This document shows positions 22,741 to 33,780 of a stretch of 64,000 bases of DNA, piece by piece. The translations under genes were made by a program, and so were the position numbers. The DNA comes from Gigaspora margarita (taxonomy: Eukaryota > Glomeromycota > Glomeromycetes > Diversisporales > Gigasporaceae). The number at the start of each line of letters is the position of its first letter. The stretch's first letter is position 1. The notes beneath the pieces are model-generated. The model worked only from the letters and a program-made list of their open reading frames with translations. It did no database searches and was not told where the DNA came from. The DNA lies in assembly GCA_009809945.1 (NCBI GenBank), contig WTPW01002187.1, forward strand, positions 43,207 to 107,206, written 5' to 3'.

Positions 22741-23707
22741 TTTAAATTTGTATAGTATACATAAAATTTTAGTTTTAATTAATGTACTGTGCATCATTTA
22801 TGATGAAATGTATAGAAAAAATGATTTAGAAAATAGTGTTTTTTAAAAATATAGATAATAATCAAATTGTATTTAGGTAATAAAAATGAGTTAAATGATT
22901 TTATTCAAGTTTTAGAAAAAAAGAAGATTATAATCTAAATAAAATAGCATAAAAATATTTTGATAATACAATATTGACCAATTATTTGATTTTTTAATTT
23001 CTTAGTAATCAAAACAAAACAAACAATAGTTGAGTGTGTTAGAGTTAATTTAGAATTTAGCCAGAGCAATTGCTAAAGGATCCTCTAACCCAAAATTTAA
23101 TTCATAAATCAAATTTTAAGTTAGAAGCAACTTTTTAAAAAATCATAATTATTTGATTTTCTTATTACATCTAATCCTGCATTTTGATTGGTCAAAGGTT
23201 TCAAATTATAGTTCTGGAGTTTTGAGTTTTAGGATTTTAGATTTTTTTTTCCAAAATCCAAAAGAGTTTTAGATTTAAATTTACTTCAATTAGTTTTAAG
23301 TAATTTTATTTCTAATTTTTAGATTTGATAATAAATTAAATTATTTGTTTATATATTTTGATTGGTTTTTAGATCCCTTAATTTGCCTGCATTTTTGCAC
23401 TTTTTAGCTCTAATTTACTTTTTAAAATGCTAAAATTATTAAATAAAATTTTATACAATTATTAATATATTTAAAATAAAAAATATTTTCTTGCAAAATT
23501 AGTTTTTATATTGTAAGAAAAATTAAGGTTATATATAAACTAAAAGTTTATTTATATGTACCCTAAGGTACATGTACCCCATTATGTGACCTACCATATA
23601 GTGCTCTCTGGATATTAACCAAAAAACTCGTGTTAACCACAAATAGTACCTCCTGGGGTACTGTGTATGGTTGTGGGTACTATGTACGAAGGGTACTATG
23701 TTTGGTA
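22741..23707. other. AT-rich stretch without a gene
   Basis: No gene was recognised. A-T runs and a second GTTTTGGAGTTTTGAG-like scrap near 23213-23290 echo the repeat at 22544. Around 23555-23700 several GGTACT/AGTACC words cluster. A minus-strand frame at 23529..23726 runs into the neighbouring MITE and is not credible. Confidence 0.5.
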
Positions 23708-23926
23708 TAGTGTTTTGAACTGTCAACTAATAGTTCAAGCGGGGCTGATCCGGGTAAACTTACGGGTATTTCCAGCCAATCACTGATGTTTGTTTACATT
23801 GGGTGAAATAGGATATGTCAATCCTATTTTATCCAATGTAAACAAACATTAGCGATTGGCTGGGAATACCCGTAAGTCTACTTAGATCAGCCCAGTTGAA
23901 CTTTCGGTTAACGGTTCAAAACACTA
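23708..23926. mobile_element. hAT-like MITE, 219 bp
   Basis: TIRs TAGTGTTTTGAAC and GTTCAAAACACTA, with exact 8-bp target duplication GTTTGGTA at 23700..23707 and 23927..23934. The inside is an almost complete palindrome (TACGGGTATTTCCAGCCAAT against ATTGGCTGGGAATACCCGTA) centred near 23815. Non-coding. Confidence 0.92.
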
Positions 23927-23934
23927 GTTTGGTA

Positions 23935-24540
23935 GGAGTTAATCGATCCTGTTCTGAATAAATATTAGTTTTTCTAGGAGTGATAGATATAGTACTCAGG
24001 TATAAATTTTTAAGACAGCATGAACAATATAGTACCCAAGTATATATTGATCTTCAATTAATACTATTTAATGGAAGTACTTTATAGCATGCTATACAAT
24101 ATATAGATTGCTATAAAATTTAAGATCAGGTATAATGTTATATAATTAGAAAAATTCAAAACAAACATTCATTTTGACAAAAATCGCTTATTTCGCAAGA
24201 ATTTACATACTAAACCACCTTTTGTACATTAATAAAAAGTTTTTCTTGAGCGATTTTACTATAATAGTCTAAACTCTAACTCTAATATAGTTTCTAACTA
24301 TATTAGTATTACAGTTTTTGTAATACTATAATATTATATAATCAAAATAAAGGGTACAAAAAATTTAATGTATCCTACAGGTATATTTACATTAATTTAT
24401 AAACTAAAATGGATAATTTTAACAAATTTTTTAAAAAATTTTATTACAATTTCTTTGTGATTTTATTTAGAACTATAGTTCTTAAGACAATATTATAGTT
24501 TATATAAAGAATAACAACTTTAATAATTTACTTATAATAA
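23935..24540. other. AT-rich stretch without a gene
   Basis: I see no gene or clear repeat here. Two words with AGTACYCARGTATA (about 23991 and 24031) repeat about 40 bp apart. Confidence 0.5.
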
Positions 24541-24672
24541 TTAAAACTTGTATTAGAAAAAAATTTTTTATAAATAAAAATATTCAAAATTTGAGAAAGT
24601 ATAAAAATTAAAACTTGTATTAGAAAAAAAAATTTTTTATAAATAAAAATATTTAAAATTTGAGAAAATTTA
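24541..24672 (+). repeat. tandem duplication, ~66-bp unit, two copies
   Basis: The unit begins TTAAAACTTGTATTAG and ends AATTTGAGAAA. It occurs at about 24541-24605 and again at about 24608-24672, nearly identical apart from an extra A or two and one C/T change. Confidence 0.8.
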
Positions 24673-24837
24673 AAAAAAATTTTATAGTATAGTATAAGTT
24701 TTAAAATAAAAACTTTAATCTTCTATTACATTAAAGTTTTTTAATAATTTTAAAAAAATTTTATAAAAAGTTAATATAACAGAAAAAATATTATATTTAG
24801 AAAGTATATATTTAAAGGATTTTAAAAAATGGCGCAT

Positions 24838-26150
24838 TTGCACTATAGTGCTCTATATTATATAATTAATATATGTTAATAGAATATATTGTAATTTTGG
24901 TCATTGAATTAATAAACATTATATGATTTGAAATTTAAAATTTGAATTTTATTATACTTTGCAATATGAACAATGATTATATTATCTTATAGCACATCGC
25001 CTATTAATATACCTGCTTTAATAGAAACTACTTTAACAAAAATTTACTAACCCTAACCAATACTAACTAACAAAAGAACATGCTAAAATAATATTCTAAC
25101 TCTAACTAATACTAACAAAAAGAGCACATTATTGAAAACACTCTAACTTTAACCACAACGATTACAAAACAACAAATAAAATATCTAATATAATATAACA
25201 ACTATAAATAATAGCAAAAATGACAAATCCAAGACTCTTTTATAAAAAATAATACTACCAACAGTAACAAAAATATTTTGTGACTCTAATAATAATAACA
25301 TGAGTATTTTATCACTCAATAATAACAAATACAAAAAAAAATTGTTAGCTACTGTAAACATGCAAAATATTAACCAATAATACTACACATATTTCTAAAT
25401 GCCCAAGAACTAAAACAAAAAACTAAAGATGCTTTTGATAATACTTATAAAAAAAAGTATTAGCAAACATATAAAAAACATTAACTATTGTAAATATTCT
25501 AATAAGCCAAAACAATAAACCAAAGAAACTACATACATTTTTAAATATTCAAGAACTAAAACAAAAAACTAAAGATGCCTTTGAGTATTAGCAAATGTAT
25601 AAAAAATATTAGCTATATAAACTCACCAACAGGCCAAAACAACAAACCAAAAATAACTACATACTTTTTTAAATATCCAAAAACCAAAATAAGAAACTAA
25701 AGATGTCTTTGAATATATATAAAAAAAAGAAGTATTAGTAAATGTATTAAAATCCAAAACAACAAAGCCTATATATTTATAATTTAAAATATCTATACAG
25801 TAGAACTAGCAAAACAATACAGTAATGCATTTACTCCAACTATAGTAAAATACAGTGCTAACTTCAACAAAAGTACCAATGACAAAACAAGATAGCACAA
25901 AAACTATATCCAATAATAGTAACAGATAATATAATACCAAAAGTAACAAAATTTATACTAATATTGCAAATAATAATGATTCCAACTATAATACCAGTAA
26001 CAACAATACTAGAAAGAACTAAATTTAATTACTTGAAAAAAAAGACTGTTAATTAAACATAATAAAAAAATATGGAAAGAAAGCTAATAATCATTATTGA
26101 TAATTATTAGTTTAGATTCTTATAACTAAGGAGTACATCATAGTACAGGG
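24838..26150. mobile_element. putative TIR element with ends like CCCTGTACTA..
   Basis: The left end (about 24838: TTTGCACTATAGTGCTCTATA) and the right end (about 26125: GTACATCATAGTACAGGG) resemble the two ends of the shorter element at 32246..32455. No target duplication was resolved. The interior is A/C-rich on the plus strand and contains the tandem repeat at 25392..25760. No transposase-like frame was seen. Confidence 0.4.
25392..25760 (+). repeat. tandem repeat, units ~125-145 bp, about three copies
   Basis: Units start near 25392, 25537 and 25664. They share AAGAACTAAAACAAAAAACT, AAAGATGYYTTTGA, TATTAGCAAAYRTATAAAAA and AGGCCAAAACAACAAACCA. Copies diverge by point changes and indels. 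The strand is strongly A-rich, with no coding frame. Confidence 0.75.
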
Positions 26151-26526
26151 TATACTAAAATATAATTTTTATATCTAAAATTAATATTTAAAGTTTTATT
26201 AAAAAATTTTAATTTTTAAAATCAACAAGACAAATTTGTCTGTATTACAAATTAAAGGATAATATATTTTATTAGCTTTTTTATTAATACAACTAAATAG
26301 TACTATATGTTGCTAAAAATATACTACCTTCAAAAATAAGCTACTCTCTAATTTTTTAAAAAATCTGCTAGTAGTTGCTTTATCAGTCACAGAACATGTC
26401 CTTTTACAGGGGTTTCAAATGCTGTTACTTATAAATCAAATGAGTTGACTTACCTAATTTTATATATAAATTTATGCAAAAAAATTATTTAAATTAAATT
26501 TATTTAAGAGAGTTATCATATATCAC

Positions 26527-27103
26527 CAGTGCAATGCATCGCCACCCTCTGATCGACCAATCAGGATGCAAGATCAGGTGTAATGTGAAATCGAAGCAAA
26601 ACAGCTATTTTTTAAAAAATCGCTTCTAACTTAAAATTTTGACTATGAAACTACAATTTTTTCTTAACAAAAAAAATTTCTTGAGAAATTTTGGGTTAGG
26701 AGATCATCTAACTATTGCTCCTGCTAAACTCTAACCCTAACCTTAACCTGGCCGCTATTTGTTTTGTTTTGATTAATATAAAATCAAAACAAACAAACTG
26801 ATTGGTCGATCAGAGGCTAGCGATGCATCGTACTTATAGATAGGGGTGAAATTACTCTTCTTAATAAGAAGTTTTTGTTGAATTGTTGAATTTAGTTGAT
26901 GGTGAAATTGGTGAAATTAGTTTTTCAATATTAAAATTAATTTAAATTATGCCAAAAATTAATTAAAACTAAGTTAAATCAAATACAATAATTGTTTTAG
27001 ACTTAATTTATAAATTTATTAAAAATGTTGAAATTATTGTTGAAATTATTGTTAAAATTAAAAAAATTGAAAATGAATTTCACCCCCAACTATAATCGTA
27101 CTA
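26527..27103. mobile_element. MITE with TIR GCATCGC..GATCGACCAATCAG, split by another MITE
   Basis: The left end CAGTGCAATGCATCGCCACC, followed by CTCTGATCGACCAATCAG, pairs with CTGATTGGTCGATCAGAG and GCTAGCGATGCATCGTAC. The last bases of the right end (ACTA) lie beyond the inserted MITE at 26835..27094, whose duplication ATCGTACT is this element's own end. No target duplication was resolved for the outer element. Confidence 0.7.
26835..27094 (+). mobile_element. hAT-like MITE, GGGGTGAAATT family, intact copy
   Basis: Ends TATAGATAGGGGTGAAATT and AATTTCACCCCCAACTATA, with exact 8-bp duplication ATCGTACT at 26827..26834 and 27095..27102. It is 260 bp and non-coding. This uninterrupted copy shows the empty site of the SINE at 1075..1780. 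It sits in the right end of an older MITE. Confidence 0.92.
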
Positions 27104-27183
27104 GCAATGAAAGATAATTGTCTTTATTTAAATATATATATATATACTTTTTTTAAAATTTTAAATATATATTCTTTAGTATT

Positions 27184-28124
27184 CAATACAAAACCGTCAA
27201 CTTTTTCCAATGATCATCTGTACCAAATTTTCCAAGAAAGCCGACCTACGAAAACTACATATTCTACTTATTAAAAAGAAACAGGCTCTATCAAAAAGCA
27301 ACAGGAAGAGGCTGTCTGTAAAGAAACTGAAAGGTGCTTCAGTCCTTTGTGACCTGGAACACTCGTAACGGACTTTTTAGGTGGTCTCTCTTTTGGTCTT
27401 TGAATTGGCACTATCGAGCAAAGAAGTAGTGGGCTTAGTCCCTGGAGTCTTGTTTTGAAATAGGATATTATGTGTGGCATAACTCCTACCAACTCCTTTT
27501 CTGTTTGGTACCAAACTCTCCTTTTTCTCCTGCCCTTTGGGGTTTTCTCTCAAAACTTTTACAAAAAGTGGAAAATCCAGCTTACCCCCTCCAAAAGATC
27601 GGCATTGTTTATATTTTCTAATCGAGATAGCGTCTACCCAATTGGTGTCAAGTCAGGTGTGCTCTCGGTAACCTGGCTGAGTAAACAATTCGGACACGTG
27701 CGATATTTTGGTAGAAAATTCGAGTAAAAATTTCTTTCTAGAACATTCTTTTAGATGTATGCAATTTTCTTTCGAATATTGTAAATATAATACATAAAGA
27801 GTATTCTCTACATAGTATTATATAATTTTTATACTATTTCTTAGATTGTTTAGCTAGTTCTTTTCATTTGTTTTTTTCCCGGTCGGTTCTTTGCTGGGTT
27901 TTTTTACTTTTTTGGTAGCTGAGTATCATATTATACGTATACTTTAAATATGTATTTATGCACGTATGTGGGTATAGGTGGCAGACATCAGTGCGACTAC
28001 TGGACATGGGTCTATCCAATGAGGTGGATCAGGTTTATGCTTAACATGTATTTGATAGAATATTTGTATTTATGCAAATCTATTAATAAAGTTAACGCGC
28101 GGTTTAGTTAAAGGTTAAAAAAAA
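27184..28124 (+). mobile_element. ~0.94-kb retroelement, family unrecognised, copy 1
   Basis: A 13-bp target duplication ATTCTTTAGTATT (27171..27183 and 28125..28137) flanks a segment that ends in an A run (28117-28124) on the plus strand. This is the hallmark of retroposition. The 5' half is mildly GC-richer than its surroundings and the 3' half is T-rich. An 85-codon frame (27470..27727) and its antisense partner lack recognisable motifs. A decayed relative is at 30826..31800. It could be a long SINE or a 5'-truncated LINE; I saw no tRNA-like head. Confidence 0.8.
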
Positions 28125-28246
28125 ATTCTTTAGTATTTAATAATCTTTAATTTAAAGTTTTAGTTCTTAACTTCAAGTAATTCAAAGATAATCTTCCTTT
28201 CAAGTTGATGTATTTTTTATTTTTACAACCCCTGTAAAGTTAAGGG

Positions 28247-29030
28247 TAGGGTGAACGTAGATCAATTTTCATATGATTTACGGGGTACAAAAAAATTTTA
28301 TATAGAAAGCAAAAATATGCTTCTAATAAAACTTTTCAAGATTATAGCCAGTATTTTCCAAAATTTTGTGGTATATAATTTGAAGTCTCCTATTTGTTAT
28401 AGTAAAATTTTAAACCCTGTATCATTTAAAAAATTTTGCCTTTGTATATTGGTAAAAAAAACTTAGATGACCCCAAATTTCCTTAGATCGCACAAAAATC
28501 GGCAATTCTGATTGGTTGAATCGTTGTTGTTTACAACCTTGATTGGTCGATCACCTGATTTCATATGATTACAATGTGATCATTATTAAAAATGATCTAT
28601 GTTCACCCTAGTGTTCCGCAAAAAAGGATCCGAATAGATCCGAATGGATCCGGTATTTTTAATGGGTATGAAAGTAGCATTTCACAAAGGGTACCAGAAC
28701 TGAAACTGTGCATATAATTAATATGACAAATACACTACTAGCAACAGACTCCACTTGTCTCTCATGTGCATCTGTAGCCAGTAGCAGTCCTTCAAACTCG
28801 CCGCATAACCCGGATCCGGTTTGTGTAGCAAGTTTGAAGGACTGCCACTAGCTACAGACACATGTGAGAGACAAGCGGAGCCTAATGCTAGTAGTGTATT
28901 TGTCATATTAATTATATGTACAGTTTCAGTTCTGGTACCCTTTGTGAAATGCTACTTTCATACCCATTAAAAATACTGGATCCATTCAGATCCTTTCGGA
29001 TCCTTTTTTGCGGAACACTAGTTCACCCTA
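28247..29030. mobile_element. MITE with TIR GGGTGAACGTAGATCA, split by a palindromic MITE
   Basis: The left end TAGGGTGAACGTAGATCA and the right end TGATCTATGTTCACCC..TA are inverted repeats, and TA at both outer edges suggests a Tc1/mariner-type TA target. The element at 28609..29020 is inserted 8 bp from its right end. The inside holds 40-60 residue spurious frames only. Confidence 0.75.
28609..29020. mobile_element. hAT-like palindromic MITE, 412 bp
   Basis: TIRs TAGTGTTCCGCAAAAAAGGA and TCCTTTTTTGCGGAACACTA extend into long arms (GGATCCGAATGGATCC, GGTACCAGAACTG and CAGTTCTGGTACC, TGTCTCTCATGTGCATCTGT and ACAGACACATGTGAGAGACA), so the entire element is one hairpin. Exact 8-bp duplication GTTCACCC at 28601..28608 and 29021..29028. 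The arms are highly similar, suggesting a young insertion. Confidence 0.92.
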
Positions 29031-29109
29031 CCATTAAACCAATAATATAACTATTAACTTTAATCCTAACCCTAATCCTAAAAATTAATAAGTCATCCTT
29101 CTTTGGCTC

Positions 29110-29776
29110 CTAGTTAAAAGTTGTAGAGCTCACTTTTCTGATTCTAAGGGTAGTTAAATCATCAAAATCGGCCCAGTGGATCCCAAGATACTTGGGATCA
29201 AAGAGGAGAACATAAGGATCGGCAAATTCACTGTTATACAAAGCAATATAGAAAACGTTATCAAATGAAAAATCGTGATTTGCGCAAAATTTTTTATTAG
29301 ACTCGACTTTGGGCTCTTAAGTAAAGTTGTTCTTTGGCTCAAAAAAATGCTAGTTTCTTAAGACGTATTTTATTATTTTCTTAGTAAAATTTTTCACTAC
29401 GATGAAAAAACTTTTCCAAACGTATGTAAAAAGAAATAAATATTAATTAGAAAAAAGCTATCAAATGAATAATTGTGATTTGCGTAAAATTTTATTATTA
29501 CAATTGACTTTGGGTTCTTAAGTAAACTTGTTCTTTGGCTCAAAAAAATGCTAGTTTTTTAAGATGGGATTTATTATTTTCTTAGTAAAAATTTTCACTA
29601 TGCTAAAAAAACTTTTTAAAATGTATATAAAAAAAAATGAATAGTTTGTATAATAGTGAATTTGCTGATCCTTATGTTCTCTTTTTTGATCCCAAGTATC
29701 TTGGAATCTACTAGGCCGATTTTGATGATTTAACTACATTAGAATCAGAAAAAACTCCTCTTTAACTTTCAATTAG
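29110..29776. mobile_element. foldback element with internal direct repeats
   Basis: The arms pair around CTGATTCTAAGGGTAGTTAAATC with GATTTAACTACATTAGAATCAG, and GGATCCCAAGATACTTGGGAT with ATCCCAAGTATCTTGGAATC. The loop contains two direct copies of a ~165-bp segment, at about 29264-29430 and 29461-29630 (TGATTTGCGYAAAATTTT, GTTCTTTGGCTCAAAAAAAT, TTATTATTTTCTTAGTAAAA). Outer ends are approximate and no target duplication was seen. Confidence 0.7.
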
Positions 29777-30113
29777 AATACAAGAAGCCTTTACTTAATA
29801 GTATCTTTCATATTTTTAGAAGATTACTTTAGCCAATCATATTATTGCTTGGGGTGTGTCAGTCATTTGACTTAAAGAACTTAGTAAAGAATTGATCAAC
29901 TTTAAAGGAAGATTATATTTGAATTACTTGGAGTTAAGAACTAAAACTTTAAATTAAATATTATTAAATACTAAAGAATATATATTTAAAATTTAAAGAA
30001 GGGTTTATATATATATTTTTAATTTAAATGATTTTTTGCATAAATTTATATATAAAATTAGGTGAGTCAACTTATTTGATTTATAAGTAACAGCACTCAT
30101 TAGGGACATGTCC

Positions 30114-30825
30114 TATAACTGTTATATATAAGTCTAAATTTTACTAAGTATCATTAAATAAAGTTGTTCAAAACATCAAAATAATAAAATTTAATATCAA
30201 TTAAATGACTTTTTATTATAAGTTTTTTAATTTTTTAAAAATTTAACAATTTAAAAATAAGCTACCTTACATTTTTTGTATAACTTTTTGCCCAAAAAAG
30301 GTATCTTATTTTTAGAATTATATAGTATATCTAGGCTAAGATTATTAATTATACCCATATTGATATCAAATTCAAGGCTTGGCATATAAAAAATTCATTC
30401 AAAAAACTTATTATCAATTTTTAAAAATTATATATTATATATAATACTATATAAATACAAAATAATTTGTATTCTATACATTATATTAAAATTGAATAAT
30501 ATAATAATTGGTAAAATTAGTATTTTAACTTATAAAAATTAAATTTTATTAAATTAAAAATTGTTTAATATTTAAATTAAAATAAATCAAATAATATAAC
30601 TGTTTTATAATCTTATATTAAATTATAATAAAATTTTAAAATTTTGAAAATAAATATCATATTAATGGTCACTAATTTAAAACATGTAAGTGATTTTTAA
30701 AGAATCTAATTTTTCAAATTAATAATATAATTTGTTAACCCAATTTTTAAATTAATAACTTTTATTTAATAATAAATATAGTTTGATATATTTTAAAAAA
30801 ATATATTTATTAAAGGATCTAATCA
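30114..30825. other. AT-rich stretch without a gene
   Basis: No gene was found. The first 60 bases (GTTATATATAAGTCTAAATTTTAC.. then AAAGTTGTTCAAAACATCAA) resemble one end of the MITE family that forms the palindrome at 1..841. The rest is A/T runs. Confidence 0.5.
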
Positions 30826-31800
30826 ACAAAACTCTTTTGACGATCTCTTATACCAAAATTTTTATAAACTTGGACCTATGTAAATTATACAGTTAATATA
30901 TTTTTACACAACAAAAAAAAACTTTACCAAAGCTGCTATCAGATACAAAGCCCATTTACTGTATGTTCTGCAACTGAAATAGAGATGAAAAAGAACAGTA
31001 GACTTATAAGTGAGGCACTTTGGTAAGCTTTGGTGCTATTGAGCAAAAATGATGTAGAGGAACTCTGGAGCTTTGTCAAGGACTATGGATATGAAAATAG
31101 AAGGATACTTGGTTAGATATGTTATTCTGTATAGTATAACTCTTACAATTTCTTTATTTTGGCATTCTCTTTATAGTACTGCTTTTGATCTTTAAAATTT
31201 TAAAAAAGTGGGCAATTTGGTGAACCTCTTTCAAAAGATCAGGCAATATTTACTCTTTTCAAATTAGAATGCATTTACTAAAATGGAATCTCCTATAAGG
31301 ATATTTGGGTTAATGCTTATTAAATAAACAATAACTAGTGTAATAGAGGTCAGAGGGATCATATGTAGAAATTTCTAGATGTTAGATGATTTCTTTTTTT
31401 CTTTTTTACTTTCTAGAATACATATAGCATTAGTTTAGATTTTTTATATAACTCTATATAATTTTTAAAGTCTAGCACAGGCAAAAAGAATATTATTGTG
31501 ATCATTTTTTTTAGCTTTTTTTTTTTTTTTTATTTGCTTTATCCTCTTGTTATTTCTTTTTTGTTTTTTTCTTTTTGCTAGTTTAGTATTTTCTCTTTTT
31601 GTTTTTCCATTTTTATTTCCTGTTTATTTTTTTTTTAGTTATTCGTTGATAGTTTTTTTACCTAGAAGGCTAGAAGAAGAAGGTTGGGAAAGAAAGCAGT
31701 TATATCGAGATGGTAAGCCAGATCAGTAATCTGGGCAAGTCTAGTCAAACTGGTGAGACTGAATTACCTTTGGCAGGTTGCATATAGGTGCTCAAGTATT
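30826..31800 (+). mobile_element. decayed copy 2 of the 27184..28124 retroelement family
   Basis: Blocks occur in the same order as in copy 1: TATACCAAAATTTT near 30855, GAGCAAAAATGATGTAG near 31048, CTCTTTCAAAAGATCAGGC near 31226, ATTTACTCTTTTCAAATTAG near 31247, and a T-rich segment near 31500-31640. It is clearly more AT-rich than copy 1, with many C-to-T and G-to-A differences, and its ends are unclear. A 60-codon Phe-rich frame at 31547..31729 is a product of the T-rich tract. Confidence 0.6.
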
Positions 31801-31814
31801 TAAATACTATATAG

Positions 31815-32093
31815 CAGTGTTGTTATAGGACAGTTTTGAACAATGATTTAGACAATTTGAACAATTTTGAACAATTAAATAAAGTAAAATTACCTAAAAT
31901 TTTATTAAGATAACCTATTTTAATTTTAACTAGAATGTGTTTAGCACCTAAAAAAATATATAGTTATATATTTTTTAGATAGATTTATTAATTATTAAAG
32001 CCTAGACAAGCTTTGGACAATCTTGAATGTTTGGACAATTTTGGATACGGACAAGCCAAAAAAGGTTGTGAACAGCCAAAATGTACAACACTG
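31815..32093. mobile_element. hAT-like MITE, 279 bp
   Basis: TIRs CAGTGTTGTTATAGGAC and ATGTACAACACTG (short, imperfect beyond 9 bp), with exact 8-bp duplication CTATATAG at 31807..31814 and 32094..32101. The interior repeats TTTTGAACAATT and TTTGGACAATYTTG several times. Non-coding. Confidence 0.88.
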
Positions 32094-32245
32094 CTATATA
32101 GTAACTGGGTGAGCTATTCTTCAATTAATATTATAATGGTGAATGTAAAATTTTCTTGTTAAAGTTATCATCAATAAAACATTAAAGTGTGGTATGATCA
32201 TCAAAATATATATATATATATATATATTTATTAAGAGATTTTAGA

Positions 32246-32455
32246 ATTTGGTGCACCCTGTACTGCAATGCACCTTATAATAACAAATATAAATAATAAA
32301 TAGAGTTAAAGTTAGGGTTTAGGATTGGGTTAAAAGCAAAGCTAAAATTGGATTTTAAAATAAAATTACAAAAGGAGCATTTTTCATTAAAAATGCAATA
32401 GGATTACTCTAGTAAAATTTTGAGATACATAAAAAAGGTGCACTATAGTGAGATG
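32246..32455. mobile_element. MITE-like element with GTGCACCCTGTACT ends
   Basis: The left end GTGCACCCTGTACTGCAATGCACC and the right end GGTGCACTATAGTGAGATGCACTATA form imperfect inverted repeats. An inner pair GGAGCATTTTTCATTAAAAATGCAA adds a small hairpin. The ends resemble those at 24838 and 26125. An (AT)n microsatellite at 32206-32228 lies just upstream. Confidence 0.55.
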
Positions 32456-32599
32456 CACTATATTCTATAACTCTTTATTAAAAATATTTTTGATATTTTA
32501 AATTTTAAAATTAATTTTTGATCAGTACTTGTTATTTATACTCTTTAACTTTGTTATTTATACTTTCTATCAAAAATAAAAATTTTAAACTTTAAATAA

Positions 32600-33780
32600 A
32601 AATATCTTAAAAATTATCTGATCAAATTTAATAAACTTTTTTATTTGAATTCTATGAATTTATAAAATTAAAATAAAAAAAATTCATTGAATTTAATTAG
32701 TTAGTTGTCAAGAAATCTTTGTTCAAAGTTAAAAAAAAAAATCAAAATATTTATTAAAATCAAAGCTATACCAAAAGTTTTTTTTAAAACTTTAAATAAA
32801 GTTATTTAATAAGTATTTGACCAGAACTTTTGTATTTGAATTCTATGAATTTATAGAATTAAAATAAAAAAATTTATTGAATTTGGTCAGATAGTTGTCA
32901 AGATATCTTTACTTAAAGTTTTAAGAAGCTTTAATATAGCTTTTATTTTGATAAATATTTTATTTTTTTTTTTAATTTTGAATAAAGATTTTTTAATAAC
33001 TAATTAAATTGGATATGCTTTTTTTATTTTAATTTTATTAATTTATAAAATTCCAATAAAAAAGTTTATTAAATTTAGTCAGATAGTTGTCAATTTATCT
33101 TTATTCAAAGTTAAAAAAAAATCAAATACTTATCAAAATAAAAGATGCACTAGAGTTTTTTAAAACCTAGAATGAAGATATCTTAACAACTATCTGATTA
33201 AATAAACAAGGTAATACATATTCTGTTAAGAAAATATTCCAATTTCTTAAAAACAAATCAATTATTATAAATTTAAATAAAAAAAAGATTTGATCAGATA
33301 GTTGTTAAGATATCTTTATTCAAAGTTTTAAAAAACTTAGCATAGCATTTATTTTGTTAGAAATTTTGATTTTTTTCTAATTTGAGCAAAAGATATCTTA
33401 ACAACTATTTGACTAAATTCAATTTTTTAAATTCTATGAATTTATAAAAAAAGTTCATCAAATTTAATTAAATAGTTGTCAAGAAATCTTTGCTCAAACT
33501 ATCAAAATAAAAGCTATGCTAAAGTTTTTTAAAACTTTGAAGATATCTTGACAATATTTAACCAAATTTAATAAACTTTTTTTATTTAAATTCTATAAAT
33601 TTATAGAATTAAAATAAAAAAATTATCAAATTGTATCAGATAGTTGTTAAAATATCTTTGTTCAAATTTTTAAAAAATTTTGGTGCAGCTTTTATTTTGA
33701 TTTTTTCCAAATTTGAGAAAATATTTTAACAATCATCTAAATTAATTCAGATATTTTTACTTAGAATTTTAAAAATTTTT
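32600..33780. repeat. tandem array of palindromic ~150-215-bp units
   Basis: About six units begin near 32609, 32809, 32995, 33185, 33400 and 33550. Each unit is itself a foldback: TATCTTAACAACTATCTGA, then AAATTYAATAAACTTTTTT, a centre GAATTCTATGAATTTATAGAATT, then AAAAAATTTATTRAATTT and TCAGATAGTTGTYAAGATAT. A spacer TCTTTATTCAAAGTTTTAAAAAACTT..GCTTTTATTTTGAT follows. The same core, as a single copy inside a complete MITE, is at 34729..34984, and a partial one lies at 38140..38240. No coding frame; units differ by many point changes. Confidence 0.82.

Larger units (their letters stand above)
26391..30113. mobile_element. large foldback element, heavily invaded
   Basis: The outer arms start AGAACATGTCC (26391) and end GGACATGTCCT (30113). 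They continue inward as matching inverted blocks: TGCTGTTACTTATAAATCAA against TTGATTTATAAGTAACAGCA, AATATATATTCTTTAGTATT against AATACTAAAGAATATATATT, and CTTAACTTCAAGTAATTCAA against TTGAATTACTTGGAGTTAAG. The left arm is cut by a MITE pair (26527..27103) and by a ~0.94 kb retroelement (27184..28124). The loop holds further MITEs (28247..29030, 29110..29776). Removing the insertions reconnects the left arm and matches it to the right arm. Confidence 0.75.

Noticed and set aside
24838..26150. Gene in the A/C-rich strand-asymmetric region
   Set aside because: Strong strand asymmetry but no open frame over 60 codons; tandem repeats explain the composition.
27470..27727. 85-codon frame and its antisense partner
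   Set aside because: Inside a retroelement copy; not kept in the related copy at 30826..31800 and without known motifs.
31547..31729. 60-codon Phe/Leu-rich frame, possible membrane peptide
   Set aside because: Follows a T-rich tract of a decayed retroelement.
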